Assembly: GCA_026874595.1 (NCBI GenBank)
Contig: CM049316.1
Coordinates: 78,713,676-78,777,675, forward strand
Direction of reading: 5' to 3'
From: Sipunculus nudus
Taxonomy: Eukaryota > Annelida > Sipuncula > Golfingiida > Sipunculidae
Length of the DNA stretch: 64,000 bases
In this document: one piece after another, positions 28,919 to 39,474 of the stretch
Layout of the letters: the number at the start of each line of letters is the position of its first letter
Position numbering within the stretch: the first letter of the stretch is position 1
Translations under genes and position numbers: made by a program
Notes under the pieces: generated by a model
The model's database searches: none
Seen by the model: only the letters and a program-made list of their open reading frames with translations
Told to the model about the DNA's origin: nothing

Positions 28919-29488
28919 CTGTGACAGAACAGAGAGAGAGATAGAGATAGAGAAATTACAGACAGGGTATCATGTAAAAATGACCATCCGACCTTGCACG
29001 CCAACATTTCAAACCCTGCGTACAGGCACATCCATACCGCAGTTTCGCCGGCAAAACTCCGATTCTTGCATGCGATACATGAAAAAGGAGACGGTAGTGA
29101 AAGTTACATCATTTATTCCGAACTAACTGGTACAAGAATATCTACTGCGCTATCATCCAAACTATTACAAACAATATATATCAAAAACTGTCTTATAAAC
29201 TATGAAACCGATATATGTAAGGCATACATGGACAAAATATTTACAGTAGGTACACATTAAACAAAATACATATCAAGTGCGATCTATGATCAAAATAAGA
29301 CAAGTTAACTAAACCATAACATGTACCTTGATTGTACGTACGTGGCATTAAAAAATGGGTATTAAAATGCGATCATATAACAAAAGTTCTCTTGGTCAAA
29401 GATACCACATATATCCTGTACACCACACAGTGTGTACCGCCCTTCACAGGGGCAAAAAATGAACATTTCTTGGTTGAAATGATTTTCT
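28919..29488. repeat. Spacer block, copy 1
   Basis: Shares long segments with 30390-30858, and less with 31700-31990: GTTTGAA.TGTTGGCGTGC-type leader sequence, TTTCGCCGGCAAAACTCCGA, and a stretch with CATATATCGGTTTC-type sequence. The gene plus spacer was duplicated as one unit. Confidence 0.75.
29112..29117 (-). terminator. Poly(A) signal of acidic family member 1
   Basis: AATAAA on the minus strand, about 370 bases after the stop; the same site recurs in the duplicated spacers. Confidence 0.5.
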
Positions 29489-30346
29489 TTACTTTGTGTT
29501 CCGTTTTTTGCCACGCATCTTGCGTTTCTTGATGACGCGACCTGTTTTAACTGTTTTGGTTTTAGGTTGATCCTTCGCGGTAGAAGTCGCGCGGCGTTTT
29601 TTCTTCCTCGCTATTTTTTCCGCTTTTTCTTCTGCGATACATATGGCCTCATCATTTAACCACATCAAATAATCCGCGAGCCTGTCCCAGTTCATGCGGT
29701 GGTCCTGCACCGCTTCATATGGTACCCATTTGGTCGTATTATCCAGTGTGTCAATCATATCAATATAAAGGGTCTCGACCCAATCCATGTACCCAGACAG
29801 TTTACATAGGGCTGGGTACACCAGGTCCTGGCACGGCATGTCTGTCAGTTCGTCGACGGTTTCATACATCTGCATATACGTATTCCAGTATTCCCTATCG
29901 TGCACAAAAACGTCTCTTTCGTTTCGTCCATCCCAGGATTCTTCCTCGAATTGTTTGATGTACCCTGGGTACCGCGACATGATATCAACCAACAGCCTCG
30001 TCTTTAATGAGAAATCTTTCAAAACCTGGCACTCTCCTTCTTCATCGGGTGATTCTAGTACACGTTTTTCCGCATCATTGGCCAGTTTTAGGAGCGCCTC
30101 AGTGTTTTTCTTTAACGCTTTTCTAGCTGACGTTTCGTGCATCAGTCGGTACTTGTTTCGGGTTTCTTCATCAGATGAGTCATCCGACGAGTCATCCCAT
30201 GAGTCATCCGATATGTCGGAATCTGGGGTGTTGGCTTTTACTTGGTAGTTGAGTGAACAGTCTTGGTGGTCTGGGTCGTCCGTTTGATGGCGCGGGGCGT
30301 CCACCATGTCAGTCATTGTTTGGTCGCACACTTCTGTCGTTTCCAT
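29489..30346 (-). CDS. Acidic/lysine-rich family Q, member 1
   Basis: 285 residues; ATG 19 bases after a TATATTGCAG acceptor. N-terminal 70 residues acidic and Asp/Ser-rich (SDISDDSWDDSSDDSSDEE), then a helical domain with LLVDIMSRYPGYIKQFEEES and MPCQDLVYPAL, then a strongly basic end (VIKKRKMRGKKRNTK) that should act as a nuclear localisation signal. Nearly identical over long stretches to the next gene. Function unknown; charge layout suggests a nuclear, chromatin- or nucleic-acid-associated role. Confidence 0.85.
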   Translation of the reverse strand: METTEVCDQTMTDMVDAPRHQTDDPDHQDCSLNYQVKANTPDSDISDDSWDDSSDDSSDEETRNKYRLMHETSARKALKKNTEALLKLANDAEKRVLESPDEEGECQVLKDFSLKTRLLVDIMSRYPGYIKQFEEESWDGRNERDVFVHDREYWNTYMQMYETVDELTDMPCQDLVYPALCKLSGYMDWVETLYIDMIDTLDNTTKWVPYEAVQDHRMNWDRLADYLMWLNDEAICIAEEKAEKIARKKKRRATSTAKDQPKTKTVKTGRVIKKRKMRGKKRNTK

Positions 30347-30389
30347 TTTCGTAACGGGCGTGCTGCAATATACACAAACGCATTAAGGG

Positions 30390-30858
30390 CAGGGTATCAG
30401 GAAAATGACAATCCAAGCTAGCACGCCAACATTCAAACTTTCTGCACAGTGAAACATTCATACCACAGTTTCGCCGGCAAAACTCCGATTCCTACATGCG
30501 ACACATGAAAACGGAGACGGTAGTGAAAGTTACATCATTTATTCCGAACTAAACTGTTACAAACAATATATATCAAAAACTGTCTCATAAACTATGAAAC
30601 CGATATATGTAAGGCATACACGGACAAAATATTTACAGTAGGTACACATTAAACAAAATACATATTACGTGAGATCTATGATAAAAATAACACACACAAT
30701 CTCAGTTAACAAAAACCATAACATGTACCTTGATTACACGTACGTGGCATAAAAAAAATGGATATTAAAATGCGATTATATAACAAAAGTCCTCTTGGTC
30801 AAAGATGCCACATATATATCCTGTACACCACACAGCGTGTACCGCCGTTCACAAGGGT
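30390..30858. repeat. Spacer block, copy 2
   Basis: Duplicate of 28960-29488, with small deletions. Confidence 0.75.
30538..30543 (-). terminator. Poly(A) signal of acidic family member 2
   Basis: AATAAA on the minus strand within the duplicated spacer. Confidence 0.5.
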
Positions 30859-31665
30859 CTAGTTGACGCGACCTGTTTTAACTGTTTTGGTTTCAGGTTG
30901 ATCCTTCAAGGTAGAAGTCACGCGGCGTTTTTTCGCTATTTTTTCCGCTTTTTCTTTTGAGACACATATGGCCTCATTATTTAACCATTTCAAATAACAC
31001 GCGAGCCTGTCCCAGATTATGCTGTGGTCATGAACCACATAATATGGTATCCTTTTGGTCGTACGTTCCAGTGTGTCAATCATATAATTATAAAGGGTCT
31101 CCACCCAATACATGTACCCAGACAGTTTCAATAGAGCTGGGTACACCAGATCCTGGCACGGCATGTCTGTCAGTTCGTCGACGGTTTCAGACATCTGCTT
31201 AAACGTACCCCAGTATTCTCTATCGTTCACGGAGACTTCACTTTCGTTTCGTCCATGACAGGATTCTTCCTCGAATTGTTTGATGTACCCTGGGTACCGC
31301 GACATGATATCAACCAACAACCTCATCTTTGATGAGAAATCCATCAAAACCTGGCACTCTCCTTCTTCATCGGGTGATTCTTGTACACGTTTGTCCGCAC
31401 CATTGGCCAGTTGTAGTAGCGCCTCAGTGTTGTCCTTTAACGCTCTTCTGGCTGACGTTTCGATAATCTGTCCCCACAGATTTCGGGTTTCTTCATCCGA
31501 CGAGTCATCGGATGACGACGAGTCATCCGATATGTCGGAATCTGGGGTGTTGGCTTTTCCTTGGTAGTTGAGTGAACAGTCTTGGTTGTCAGGGTCGTCC
31601 GTTTGATGGCTCGGGGCGTCCACCATGTCAGTCATTGTTTGGTCGCACACTTCTATCGTTTCCAT
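30859..31665 (-). CDS. Acidic/lysine-rich family Q, member 2
   Basis: 268 residues from ATG 31665, placed just after the same TATATTGCAG acceptor as member 1. The frame is open for 38 codons upstream, but these cross the acceptor and the conserved leader, so I do not count them. Compared with member 1 it has a shorter Ser/Asp run and lost the last basic block, ending soon after KTVKTGRVN, so its nuclear signal may be weaker. Confidence 0.8.
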   Translation of the reverse strand: METIEVCDQTMTDMVDAPSHQTDDPDNQDCSLNYQGKANTPDSDISDDSSSSDDSSDEETRNLWGQIIETSARRALKDNTEALLQLANGADKRVQESPDEEGECQVLMDFSSKMRLLVDIMSRYPGYIKQFEEESCHGRNESEVSVNDREYWGTFKQMSETVDELTDMPCQDLVYPALLKLSGYMYWVETLYNYMIDTLERTTKRIPYYVVHDHSIIWDRLACYLKWLNNEAICVSKEKAEKIAKKRRVTSTLKDQPETKTVKTGRVN

Positions 31666-31855
31666 TTGTAACGGGCGTGCTGCAATATACACAAAACGCA
31701 TTAAGGGCAGGGTATCAGGAAAATGACAATCCAAGCTAGCACGCCAACATTCAAACTCTCTGTACAGTGAAACATCCATACCCCTGTTTCGCTGGCAAAT
31801 CTCCTATGCTTGCCTGCGATGCATTAAAACGGAGACGGAAATGAAAGTTACATCA

Positions 31856-31861
31856 TTTATT
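31856..31861 (-). terminator. Poly(A) signal
   Basis: AATAAA on the minus strand in the third, diverged copy of the spacer, downstream of the gene at 32292-32855. Confidence 0.45.
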
Positions 31862-32291
31862 CCGACTAAATGTTACAAAGAATGTTTATGCCGATGGTTA
31901 TAAAAATTAACAAACAGTCTCATCATCACCTAACAAAACATACACCAGAAATCAAATACATCACAAAATTATATGTTACATTTTTTTGGTGGTTATATGA
32001 ATATCAAACAACCTAACGCTTACATTATACATCAAACCTACTTACATGAGGCACATATTGTTAAAATATTTACATCAGGTACACACATGTAACTGTACGA
32101 AATATGTTGAAAATACAACAATATATATGTAAGCAAAATATTATATGTAAACAAAACTGTAGCAGACTCTTGGATTACAGGTACGTAGCAGTAAATATGG
32201 ACAAAAAAAGAAAGAATTACATTACAAAACAGTTATGTACAAAGGTATTTATGCATCGGGCAGTCTTGGTGTGAAAAAGTTGGCTACATAT

Positions 32292-32855
32292 TCACATCAG
32301 ACCACACACTGAGTTCTGTCGTTTACGATCACGCATACTTTGTTTCCTTGCACGAGCAGCAGCATCTCGACCTCGACGTTTCTGTATCTCACACCATAAA
32401 CCATCCTTACATTTACGCAGCATGTTGCACTTATACAATATTTTCTGCAGATCTCTTTGAGTATTCCGATTGTGTTGCAGCTCCTTTATTAAACAATTGT
32501 ATTTCTGCTGTACACGGGTAAAGTACCGATGCAATAACAGCAATGCAGCGACCACGAAGCCATCGCAACGTGCGTCTTGCTTGTACAGTCTTCCAGAAAT
32601 ATATTTAAACAGCGTGTGATATGTGGCCTTAAACCAGCATCTATCGCTGAGGTACAAATCAGGGAGGCCGTGAAGTCCTGTCGTGTCGAAGATACGCACG
32701 TACACCTCTAACATTAATGCAACACGGCAGCAATCAAACATGTACATCTTATGTATAGCTGATGTAGACCTTTTGGCACGTCTTTCGTAGATATCCGCCA
32801 GCCGTCTCAACTGTCGGCAGACCCGTCTATCAAATATATCCTGTATGTCCGTCAT
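32292..32855 (-). CDS. Basic helical protein, unknown
   Basis: 187 residues from ATG 32855. An in-frame ATG 12 codons upstream exists, but CTGTTTGCAG lies between the two, matching the acceptor-before-start habit of the neighbours. All-helical, 12 or so scattered Cys, and a C-terminal Arg/Lys/Ala-rich segment (RRGRDAAARARKQSMRDRKR) likely to bind nucleic acid or direct nuclear entry. Unlike its neighbours it has no acidic N-terminus. Not recognised. Confidence 0.75.
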   Translation of the reverse strand: MTDIQDIFDRRVCRQLRRLADIYERRAKRSTSAIHKMYMFDCCRVALMLEVYVRIFDTTGLHGLPDLYLSDRCWFKATYHTLFKYISGRLYKQDARCDGFVVAALLLLHRYFTRVQQKYNCLIKELQHNRNTQRDLQKILYKCNMLRKCKDGLWCEIQKRRGRDAAARARKQSMRDRKRQNSVCGLM

Positions 32856-32995
32856 CGTGCCAACACAAGCTGCAAACAGATACGATACCATTTACTGATA
32901 ATGTCAATGTATACAACAAAATCACGAGAGCAAAGGAAATATTTGTACATGTCTTTGTTGAAATATGTCTTTGTTGATGAAAGTTTTTCTTTTGT

Positions 32996-33865
32996 TTACT
33001 TTTTGTTATTTTTTCGGCCACGCCCCTTGCGTTTCTTGTTGACGCGACCTGTTTGAACTGTTTTGGTTTTGGATTGATCCTGCACGGTAGACGTCACGCG
33101 GCGTTTTTTCTTTCTCGATTGTTTAACCATTGCCTCTTGTACCTCATCTGATACCTCATGATCTAACCATGACTGAAATCGCTCGAGTTTTTCCCAGTTC
33201 CAACTGTGGTACTCCCGCACAAAACACGGTGCCACTAGTACCACAGGAAGTTCCCCTTCGGGTATGCAGTCACGCAGCCTGTCCTGCATGTCTGTGTAAA
33301 GGATCAGGATCGCCTCTATGTAAAAAGATAATATACCGAATGCATCATACACCAGATCCTGACACGGCGTTTTTCTCATTGCGTCGATGATAGCTTTCAT
33401 TCTCTTGTACGTCAGTTTGTATGCACCGTCTTTCACGACGCGTTTCCCATCTGTTGGTCCAACCATGGCATCTGCCTCAAACTTTTGTATATGTCCAGGG
33501 AACTTTGATATTACATCAATAAGATTTTTGGTCTTATCAGCAAAATCCTTTAAACCCCTACACTCTTCCCTACACTCTTCATCATCATCAGGCGATTCTA
33601 TGATTCGCTTTTCGGCAATGTCTACCAGATCCTTGAGTTCTTGTATGCGGTCCTCCATTTCTTTTTTGACCCACATTTCGTGCTTCTGCCGGAAACTCAT
33701 TGGAGGGTCCTGATTGGCTGGGTCGTCCCCTGGAGGGTCAATTTTCTGTTCCTCTTGTGTTTGGCCGATAATTAGACTGTCCTGGTTGGCCTGCCCATTC
33801 ATTGGAGGGTCCGGGGCGCTAATCTTTTGGGGGCTCATCTCTCCGCTAACTTCTGTCGTTTCCAT
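32996..33865 (-). CDS. Acidic/lysine-rich family Q, member 3
   Basis: 289 residues from ATG 33865, 18 bases after TTATTACAG. Same plan as members 1 and 2: Pro/Asp/Gln-rich N-terminus with a short repeated phrase (DPPMN.., ANQD), helical core with LIDVISKFPGHIQKFEADA and TPCQDLVYDAF, and basic end (VNKKRKGRGRKNNKK). More diverged, so an older duplicate. Confidence 0.8.
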   Translation of the reverse strand: METTEVSGEMSPQKISAPDPPMNGQANQDSLIIGQTQEEQKIDPPGDDPANQDPPMSFRQKHEMWVKKEMEDRIQELKDLVDIAEKRIIESPDDDEECREECRGLKDFADKTKNLIDVISKFPGHIQKFEADAMVGPTDGKRVVKDGAYKLTYKRMKAIIDAMRKTPCQDLVYDAFGILSFYIEAILILYTDMQDRLRDCIPEGELPVVLVAPCFVREYHSWNWEKLERFQSWLDHEVSDEVQEAMVKQSRKKKRRVTSTVQDQSKTKTVQTGRVNKKRKGRGRKNNKK

Positions 33866-34033
33866 TATCGTATCGGGTGTGCTGTAATAATCCACAAACG
33901 CCATTAAGGGAAGGGTAGCAGGAAAAATACCATCCAACTTAGCATGCCAACATTCAAACTCTCAGCACAGTGAAACAACCATATCACGTGATTCATGAAA
34001 AAAACTAAAAGACATTAATACAACTTACAATCA

Positions 34034-34039
34034 TTTATT
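34034..34039 (-). terminator. Poly(A) signal of acidic family member 4
   Basis: AATAAA on the minus strand, about 215 bases after the stop at 34253. Confidence 0.5.
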
Positions 34040-34252
34040 CTGATGAGATAATACAAAACTTGAATAATACAAGATACGACAATCACGTATTCTAATTGAG
34101 GGAATACGGGGATATTAAGATCGATATACTGATCACACTATCTACTGTCACTTACAAAAACCAAACATCTGCAATGGGTAAATATATTGGCATATTTACA
34201 TGTTTATCCACAAGTCCGTTCAGCCATAAGTCCTTTTGTAAACATAACACTG

Positions 34253-34843
34253 TTACTTTCTTCCATTTTCGTTCGCTGCAGCCTTCTTCTCTAACCATAA
34301 AGCCCAACCTAATATTAACACCCCCTGTGCGAACTCCTCCCAATGGTGATGGTGCCACATCATTTCAGATGGTATCGACTTACAGTGAACCATGCTCCTA
34401 CGTATGTAAAGGGTCCTGACCCATAACATGTACGCCGACAATTGACATAAGGCCAGCCACAATATATCACTGCATGACCTGCGACGCATTACGCCGACGA
34501 TGGAATACATCTTCTTGAACGTCTTTACGTATCCGCGATCTATTACGAAGCCGTTATGTTCTTGTTGTCCATCCCTTGCCTCAAAGTTTTGAATGTACCC
34601 AGGGATCTGAGATATTACGGCAATCAGATCCTTGATGTATGTAGCGAACTCTTTTAAAGCCATACCCTCATCTTCATCATCGGATGATCGCTGTTCTGTA
34701 TCCTTGACCAGTTTCGATGATCGCTCTTCCGCCTCTTTGGCCAGTTTCGCCATGTCGTCTAACATTTGTTTGCCCACTATTTCATGTTTCTCTGGGTCGT
34801 ATTCATCTGGGGAGTCATTCACGTTCATTCGTAATGAGTTCAT
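34253..34843 (-). CDS. Acidic/lysine-rich family Q, member 4, start codon displaced
   Basis: 196 residues from ATG 34843. The leader and TTATTGCAG acceptor of the family are present, but the ATG used by members 1 to 3 (before GAAACNAC) is ATA here, so initiation must move about 10 codons downstream. The core LIAVISQIPGYIQNFEARD is kept; the C-terminal half is shorter and the final basic block is missing. It may be functional but is the most eroded copy. Confidence 0.7.
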   Translation of the reverse strand: MNSLRMNVNDSPDEYDPEKHEIVGKQMLDDMAKLAKEAEERSSKLVKDTEQRSSDDEDEGMALKEFATYIKDLIAVISQIPGYIQNFEARDGQQEHNGFVIDRGYVKTFKKMYSIVGVMRRRSCSDILWLALCQLSAYMLWVRTLYIRRSMVHCKSIPSEMMWHHHHWEEFAQGVLILGWALWLEKKAAANENGRK

Positions 34844-35015
34844 CTTTTCGCAAATGTCTGTAGTTTCTATGAATGTATCGCGCGTGCTGCAATAATTATA
34901 ACGCGACCTGAGTAATGATGACACATATAACCCCTATGTAACAAATACAAAACCAATGTCACTGTCTATTACGTCGAGTCACAGTATTCATTGGTTCACG
35001 TCGTGCCGGCCATGA

Positions 35016-35489
35016 TTATTGGATACATGTAACAAAGTCCGGATATGTCTGCCACAAATCAGCCAGCAAGCACTGTGTCATCTGGTTCATTTCTTGGCAT
35101 TCCAGTTTATGCTCATCAACGACACATACTAATGTTTGCATGTTTTCTATAACGAGTACGTATCTCCGGTGTACAGCGCACAACCGCTTATACACCGCCC
35201 AAAGTGCTTTCACAACAAGCTCAGAACATGACAACGATAGCACGTTATTTGCGATACACGACAGGTCCGCAAGTATTTGATCCATATCCATATTTTCACA
35301 CGGATACGTTTGGTATGATATGACACGGCCCAACAATTGATCAAAGCACTGTTGGAACATAGAAATACATTCTACATATTGCTTTAACGTCGTGTCATTG
35401 TCGCTGTTTGGAGTAATACGTAGACACGTTTCTGCAGTTAATTTCAACTTTCCAAGTACATCTTCCACAAGAATATCGTTGTGTTCCAT
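35016..35489 (-). CDS. Helical protein, possible family P/Q relative
   Basis: 157 residues from ATG 35489, nine bases after TTGTAG. All-alpha; LSCSELVVKALWAVYKRLCAV occupies the same place as the conserved C..LVY.AL helix of family Q and LRCEELYKNIVEEYR of family P, suggesting one superfamily. No known motif. Confidence 0.7.
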   Translation of the reverse strand: MEHNDILVEDVLGKLKLTAETCLRITPNSDNDTTLKQYVECISMFQQCFDQLLGRVISYQTYPCENMDMDQILADLSCIANNVLSLSCSELVVKALWAVYKRLCAVHRRYVLVIENMQTLVCVVDEHKLECQEMNQMTQCLLADLWQTYPDFVTCIQ

Positions 35490-36162
35490 TGTCAGAACTA
35501 CAATTACATACAAACGACATCATCACGACCGTCCTGCACAATTGTCCATGTGTTATGTCTATATCGTGTTGATGACCGATATTTACATTCAGTTGTAGGA
35601 TGTTGAATCTCTTGTTTTACTTGATGCAGGTACGTGTAGTAACACGTCAATATTCCGCCGCCGTGTAAATTATACTGTGCATGATTACGTAGTAACAGGA
35701 TGTCGTTCGATTACCGTCACCATATAAATATGACTGAGTATTATTATAGTACTATTAATATTTGTTTGTCAACATTATTTACAAACTGTCAGAAATGCGG
35801 TCTGTACAATAAGATTTCATAAACAATATTGTACTCACATTTAGCTGTGATATCCGGAACGATTTGTGTCTCTCTTCTTTATATGTCTTCGCTTTGCTCT
35901 GCAAAAAAACAACAACACCGTAAGAACACACAGTCACCATTGATAATCTACAACAGGAAACGACAACCACATATGGTGAATGCCAGTATCCCTATCACAA
36001 ACCATATTCAAATCATTACATTTATCAACTGCCCCCTGAAATATAAATGACAAGGTACTCTTCCAATGCTAGTCAGCACAAACAAAACGATAACAATAAA
36101 AAAAATATATAAAGCAACAACTTAACAGCAACTGCAACTCAACAGGCATCAAGGCGTGTGCC
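35490..36162. other. Intergenic stretch
   Basis: AT-rich; nothing supportable beyond likely 5'-UTR sequence of the preceding gene. Confidence 0.5.
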
Positions 36163-36672
36163 TCACTGACCTGCCAGCATCGATTGGAAATATGCGCCGA
36201 CAAACGTGTTAACCAGGAAATGAAACAGCATTATGTGGGTTTCTCTGTCCGGCCGGTTCCGGTTAAGAATGTTCCTGATGAACACCAAGATGTGATCTCC
36301 TGTCTGCCTGGGGTTGCTGTTCGGGGTAGGGTCGAACACGTGTGACGTGTAAGGGAATAATGACATGAATAATGTCACAGTTGTCGTCAGTAGCTGGCGC
36401 ATCTGGTCCGACATCTGAACATTCCCTTGAATCATACGTTCCAGGTACGTTTCTGGCCTGTACGGCACCAGAGGAAGGTTTCGGCGAAAGTTCACCGGTA
36501 AACCGTCAACATGCTGTTGCGCATTATACTGCGCACCCACGGGCAACAATGGCGACCACTGGCCTTGTAAGGTACCCGGAACATGGTTGCCTTGGGGTCG
36601 GGATGGTGCGCTGTTCGGGGGCTGTGCCACTACAACCAAAGGCAACACTGGTTTTACAAAAACCGTTGTCAT
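36163..36672 (-). CDS. Proline-rich N-terminus plus helical domain, unknown
   Basis: 169 residues. First 70 residues rich in Pro, Gln and Val (disordered), the rest helical with hydrophobic segments (TTTVTLFMSLFPYTSHVF and IMLFHFLVNTFVGAYF) that could be buried helices or a weak membrane association. A promoter with CRE and TATATAAGG lies 320 bases upstream and a GTGAGTAC donor at 36781, so the 5' UTR is probably spliced. Not recognised. Confidence 0.7.
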   Translation of the reverse strand: MTTVFVKPVLPLVVVAQPPNSAPSRPQGNHVPGTLQGQWSPLLPVGAQYNAQQHVDGLPVNFRRNLPLVPYRPETYLERMIQGNVQMSDQMRQLLTTTVTLFMSLFPYTSHVFDPTPNSNPRQTGDHILVFIRNILNRNRPDRETHIMLFHFLVNTFVGAYFQSMLAGQ

Positions 36673-38019
36673 ATATCACATATGACATTGCCGAACAGTT
36701 GGATCAGAATGTACATCAATAAGAGATGAACACCTTTTACAGTAAACTAAATGTGTTGAACGATAAAATAAATGTACTCACTTTTGATTTCTTGCTCGCT
36801 TTCTGTTGTAAGTATACTCTTTATTCTTCACTCGCTTCTTCTGTCTATCCTTCACGCCTGTAAATTGCTTCAGTGAAGTCCTATACTGCTTCTATACTAG
36901 TATCCGTGTGCTACGGTATAAGTCCCTTGCTGCTGTTCACTTGCAGTGGTATGTCTCTAAGCGAGAGTGATTGCACTGTTGCGAGTAGGGTCCTTATATA
37001 CACAATTTAGCTTGTGACGTCACACATACAAAGAGCCAGAGTGACATCCGGTGAAACCCTAAATGGTTCCGGAATGTGCACAGACCTACGTATTATTGTG
37101 TTTGTTGATATTATATAAATATATGAATATATATATCGGCATGTCTGGTCGGTAAGTGGTTCACGTGACAAAGAGGTAACGTGTATGTCTACTTCGGATG
37201 TACAACACGTGGTATCATAAGAAGCATGCTTTCAGAGCTTCAGTACGCCAGGCAGAACAGACACAATGATCAATGCTCATATGTCTTTGATTCCCGTTTG
37301 AATGAAGGTTTATAAGTGTACATGTCTTCAGACACATCATGACATGTGGTCGTCTACCCATCAAAAATATGAACGGACATGTTTCGCAGACGGATGCCGG
37401 TACCAAGCTCATAATAAAACCAACTTCTATCAGTCGAGGGATGCAGCCGGCGTGTGTGTGGATTTCTTAATGGGCTCACAGCCACACATAACAGTCAAGG
37501 ATGAATAACAAATTTTATAATGGACACATATCCTGAGCTGCGACGTACATCAGATGCAACATGAGTGCAGCACACGTCTTGGTAGCAAACACCCCCCCCC
37601 CCCCCTCTTTTTTTTCGCTGTTTGTCAAGCTTTCTCATAAATCTCGATCATTAGTAACACGTACATGTCTTTGGTGTCTAAGTGCATTTGATATAGCCCA
37701 ACGTCAATGAACGAACGTGTTTGGCAAGTTAAAGCACACAGAAGGCCTAACTGTCGCACGTCTAATACTGAGATTTCCAATTCAATATATTTGTCAATAT
37801 GCGTCGCGTGTTATCTCCGCTCACGTGTTTCTCTGCGTGTTCTGGCAGCGTCAGCTGACCTCATACGTTCTCATAATATACACCTTCACCTGTAATAAAA
37901 GAAACACTCGGTCATACGTTATCTTTACTCATATAACACTCTGTAAAGTTTTATCAATAATATACTTCATAACAAAATGTGCACACGTATGATCACGGCT
38001 TGCTAAAGTCATACCCTTC
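36673..38019. other. Promoter and non-coding stretch
   Basis: Contains the likely spliced 5' UTR and promoter of the preceding gene; a C14 run at 37592-37605 followed by a T8 tract; no supportable gene. Confidence 0.5.
36992..37022 (-). promoter_or_regulatory. CRE-TATA promoter of the proline-rich gene
   Basis: TGACGTCA at 37015-37022 and TATATAAGG at 37000-36992, leftward. A close copy faces hairpin array A at 19363-19392. Confidence 0.65.
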
Positions 38020-39474
38020 TTATATCAGTACTGGCACATCTTTTTGTTCTATGGAAACTGTGGAAAAGCTCGGTAATATGGCATGTACAAACCTTTTATG
38101 CATCCGATACATGTTGCACGATGGTTGCTTGCGAATGCTTCCACCTGACGGATACCGATTACCTCCCGGCGTATCAGTCCTGTGCAACACATACTCTTTT
38201 CGTCCCACGCGACCATCGCGTATGCATTCGACCTCGTCCGGCCAGTCCCTTTTGCACTTTTTGATTATATTCATATAAACAGATAGTCCCCGAGGACAAC
38301 CAAAACCAGATCTGTATTGGTCGAACAGCTCGACCGTTTTCACTACGCTCGCTACATACAGCTCAGGGTTCATCACTTCACTCGGAGAGAACGTTGCAGC
38401 GGTTTTAACGATATGTACCCTGTCCCACAGACTAACGTCTTTTCCGGGAGCCAATGTGCTGTAAAATCGCACGTATGGGTCCATTCTGGTATGCCTCGAC
38501 ATGATTTTTTGTCCCAAGCTGACATCCCAGACATGATGCACGTTTGCAGCCCAGTCAATCGATGAGGGAGGTTCCCCAGAAATACGCACGTCATTATCTT
38601 GAGGGTCGTGCAGGGTTGCGATCAGTGTGACAGGGTGGTCTCCGTCCAAACTCCGTTTCATCTTTACACCACCTGGCGGTGTACCTCTCCACTCGTACTT
38701 TTCAAGTACGGTAGTTCCGCGTCTGAGGCCCTCGGGATAATTGGCATCTGACCAAACGGTGTATTTTCTCCCTGTGGCCCGTTCACGCTCCACCCAACAG
38801 TGGCCCAAAGCCCATTTGGGTTCAACTGCTCCGAATACTGCCCGCAGACGCGAACGCTCAGGAAAGCAGGTCATCGCAAAAGACATCAGACCTTCCATGT
38901 CCAGGTATTCACAGAAAACCCGCCCTCCCGCGTCCGTGCACTGCACCGGAGCGTCCTGGTAGTACGCCATTGGAGGCTGCCTTTTGAGCCACGACCAAGC
39001 AGAATCTCTTTTGACCACCCCTTCCGGATCCCAACCAACGTACACCACGTTTAGTGCCACTGCATAAGGCGTCACGTAAAACGGTCTAAGACTGGCGGGC
39101 TCCATTGACGACCTCGATGCGCGAACGGGCACCCAAACTAAGGCCAATCCGTGTTCGCATTGGATGTAACGTCCCACCATGAGGTGAACCTCCCCGCCTG
39201 CGTGATCGATTTCCTGTCGCCAGTCCCTTATGTCGAAAACAAACTGTGAAACTCGTCCTTTGCCGTCCGTGCAAACCCAGTACGTGTTAAACGTGGCGCC
39301 GGACAGTTTGAAAAATACAGTCTCGTGGAAGAGTCGGGGGACGCGATCTGACGGGTCAGTGTCAAAAGAGACCACCGCTCCGTCCTTGTGCGCCATCCCG
39401 AAATATGTACCCATGATGCCGTCGGGCCCTGTGTCATGAACAGCAAGATCGACCGGAGGCCACATGTCTGACAT
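38020..39474 (-). CDS. 484-residue protein of unknown family
   Basis: Start chosen at ATG 39474. A GTG-started extension would give a signal-peptide-like N-terminus (HLLIAVFFVLPL), but that segment is crossed by the acceptor TTAATTGCAG at about 39512 and is probably intron. The upstream exon is supported by TATATAAGG at 39740-39748 and a donor AAAAC|GTGAGTGACC near 39617. The protein looks globular and beta-rich, with many Trp and spaced Cys, and no transmembrane segment. I recognise no domain. Confidence 0.8.
   Translation of the reverse strand: MSDMWPPVDLAVHDTGPDGIMGTYFGMAHKDGAVVSFDTDPSDRVPRLFHETVFFKLSGATFNTYWVCTDGKGRVSQFVFDIRDWRQEIDHAGGEVHLMVGRYIQCEHGLALVWVPVRASRSSMEPASLRPFYVTPYAVALNVVYVGWDPEGVVKRDSAWSWLKRQPPMAYYQDAPVQCTDAGGRVFCEYLDMEGLMSFAMTCFPERSRLRAVFGAVEPKWALGHCWVERERATGRKYTVWSDANYPEGLRRGTTVLEKYEWRGTPPGGVKMKRSLDGDHPVTLIATLHDPQDNDVRISGEPPSSIDWAANVHHVWDVSLGQKIMSRHTRMDPYVRFYSTLAPGKDVSLWDRVHIVKTAATFSPSEVMNPELYVASVVKTVELFDQYRSGFGCPRGLSVYMNIIKKCKRDWPDEVECIRDGRVGRKEYVLHRTDTPGGNRYPSGGSIRKQPSCNMYRMHKRFVHAILPSFSTVSIEQKDVPVLI

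Noticed and set aside
868-39474. Spliced-leader trans-splicing as the cause of acceptors at start codons
   Set aside because: Where an upstream region can be read (39474; perhaps 868 and 23179) a TATA box or donor fits ordinary cis-splicing; I keep trans-splicing only as something to test.
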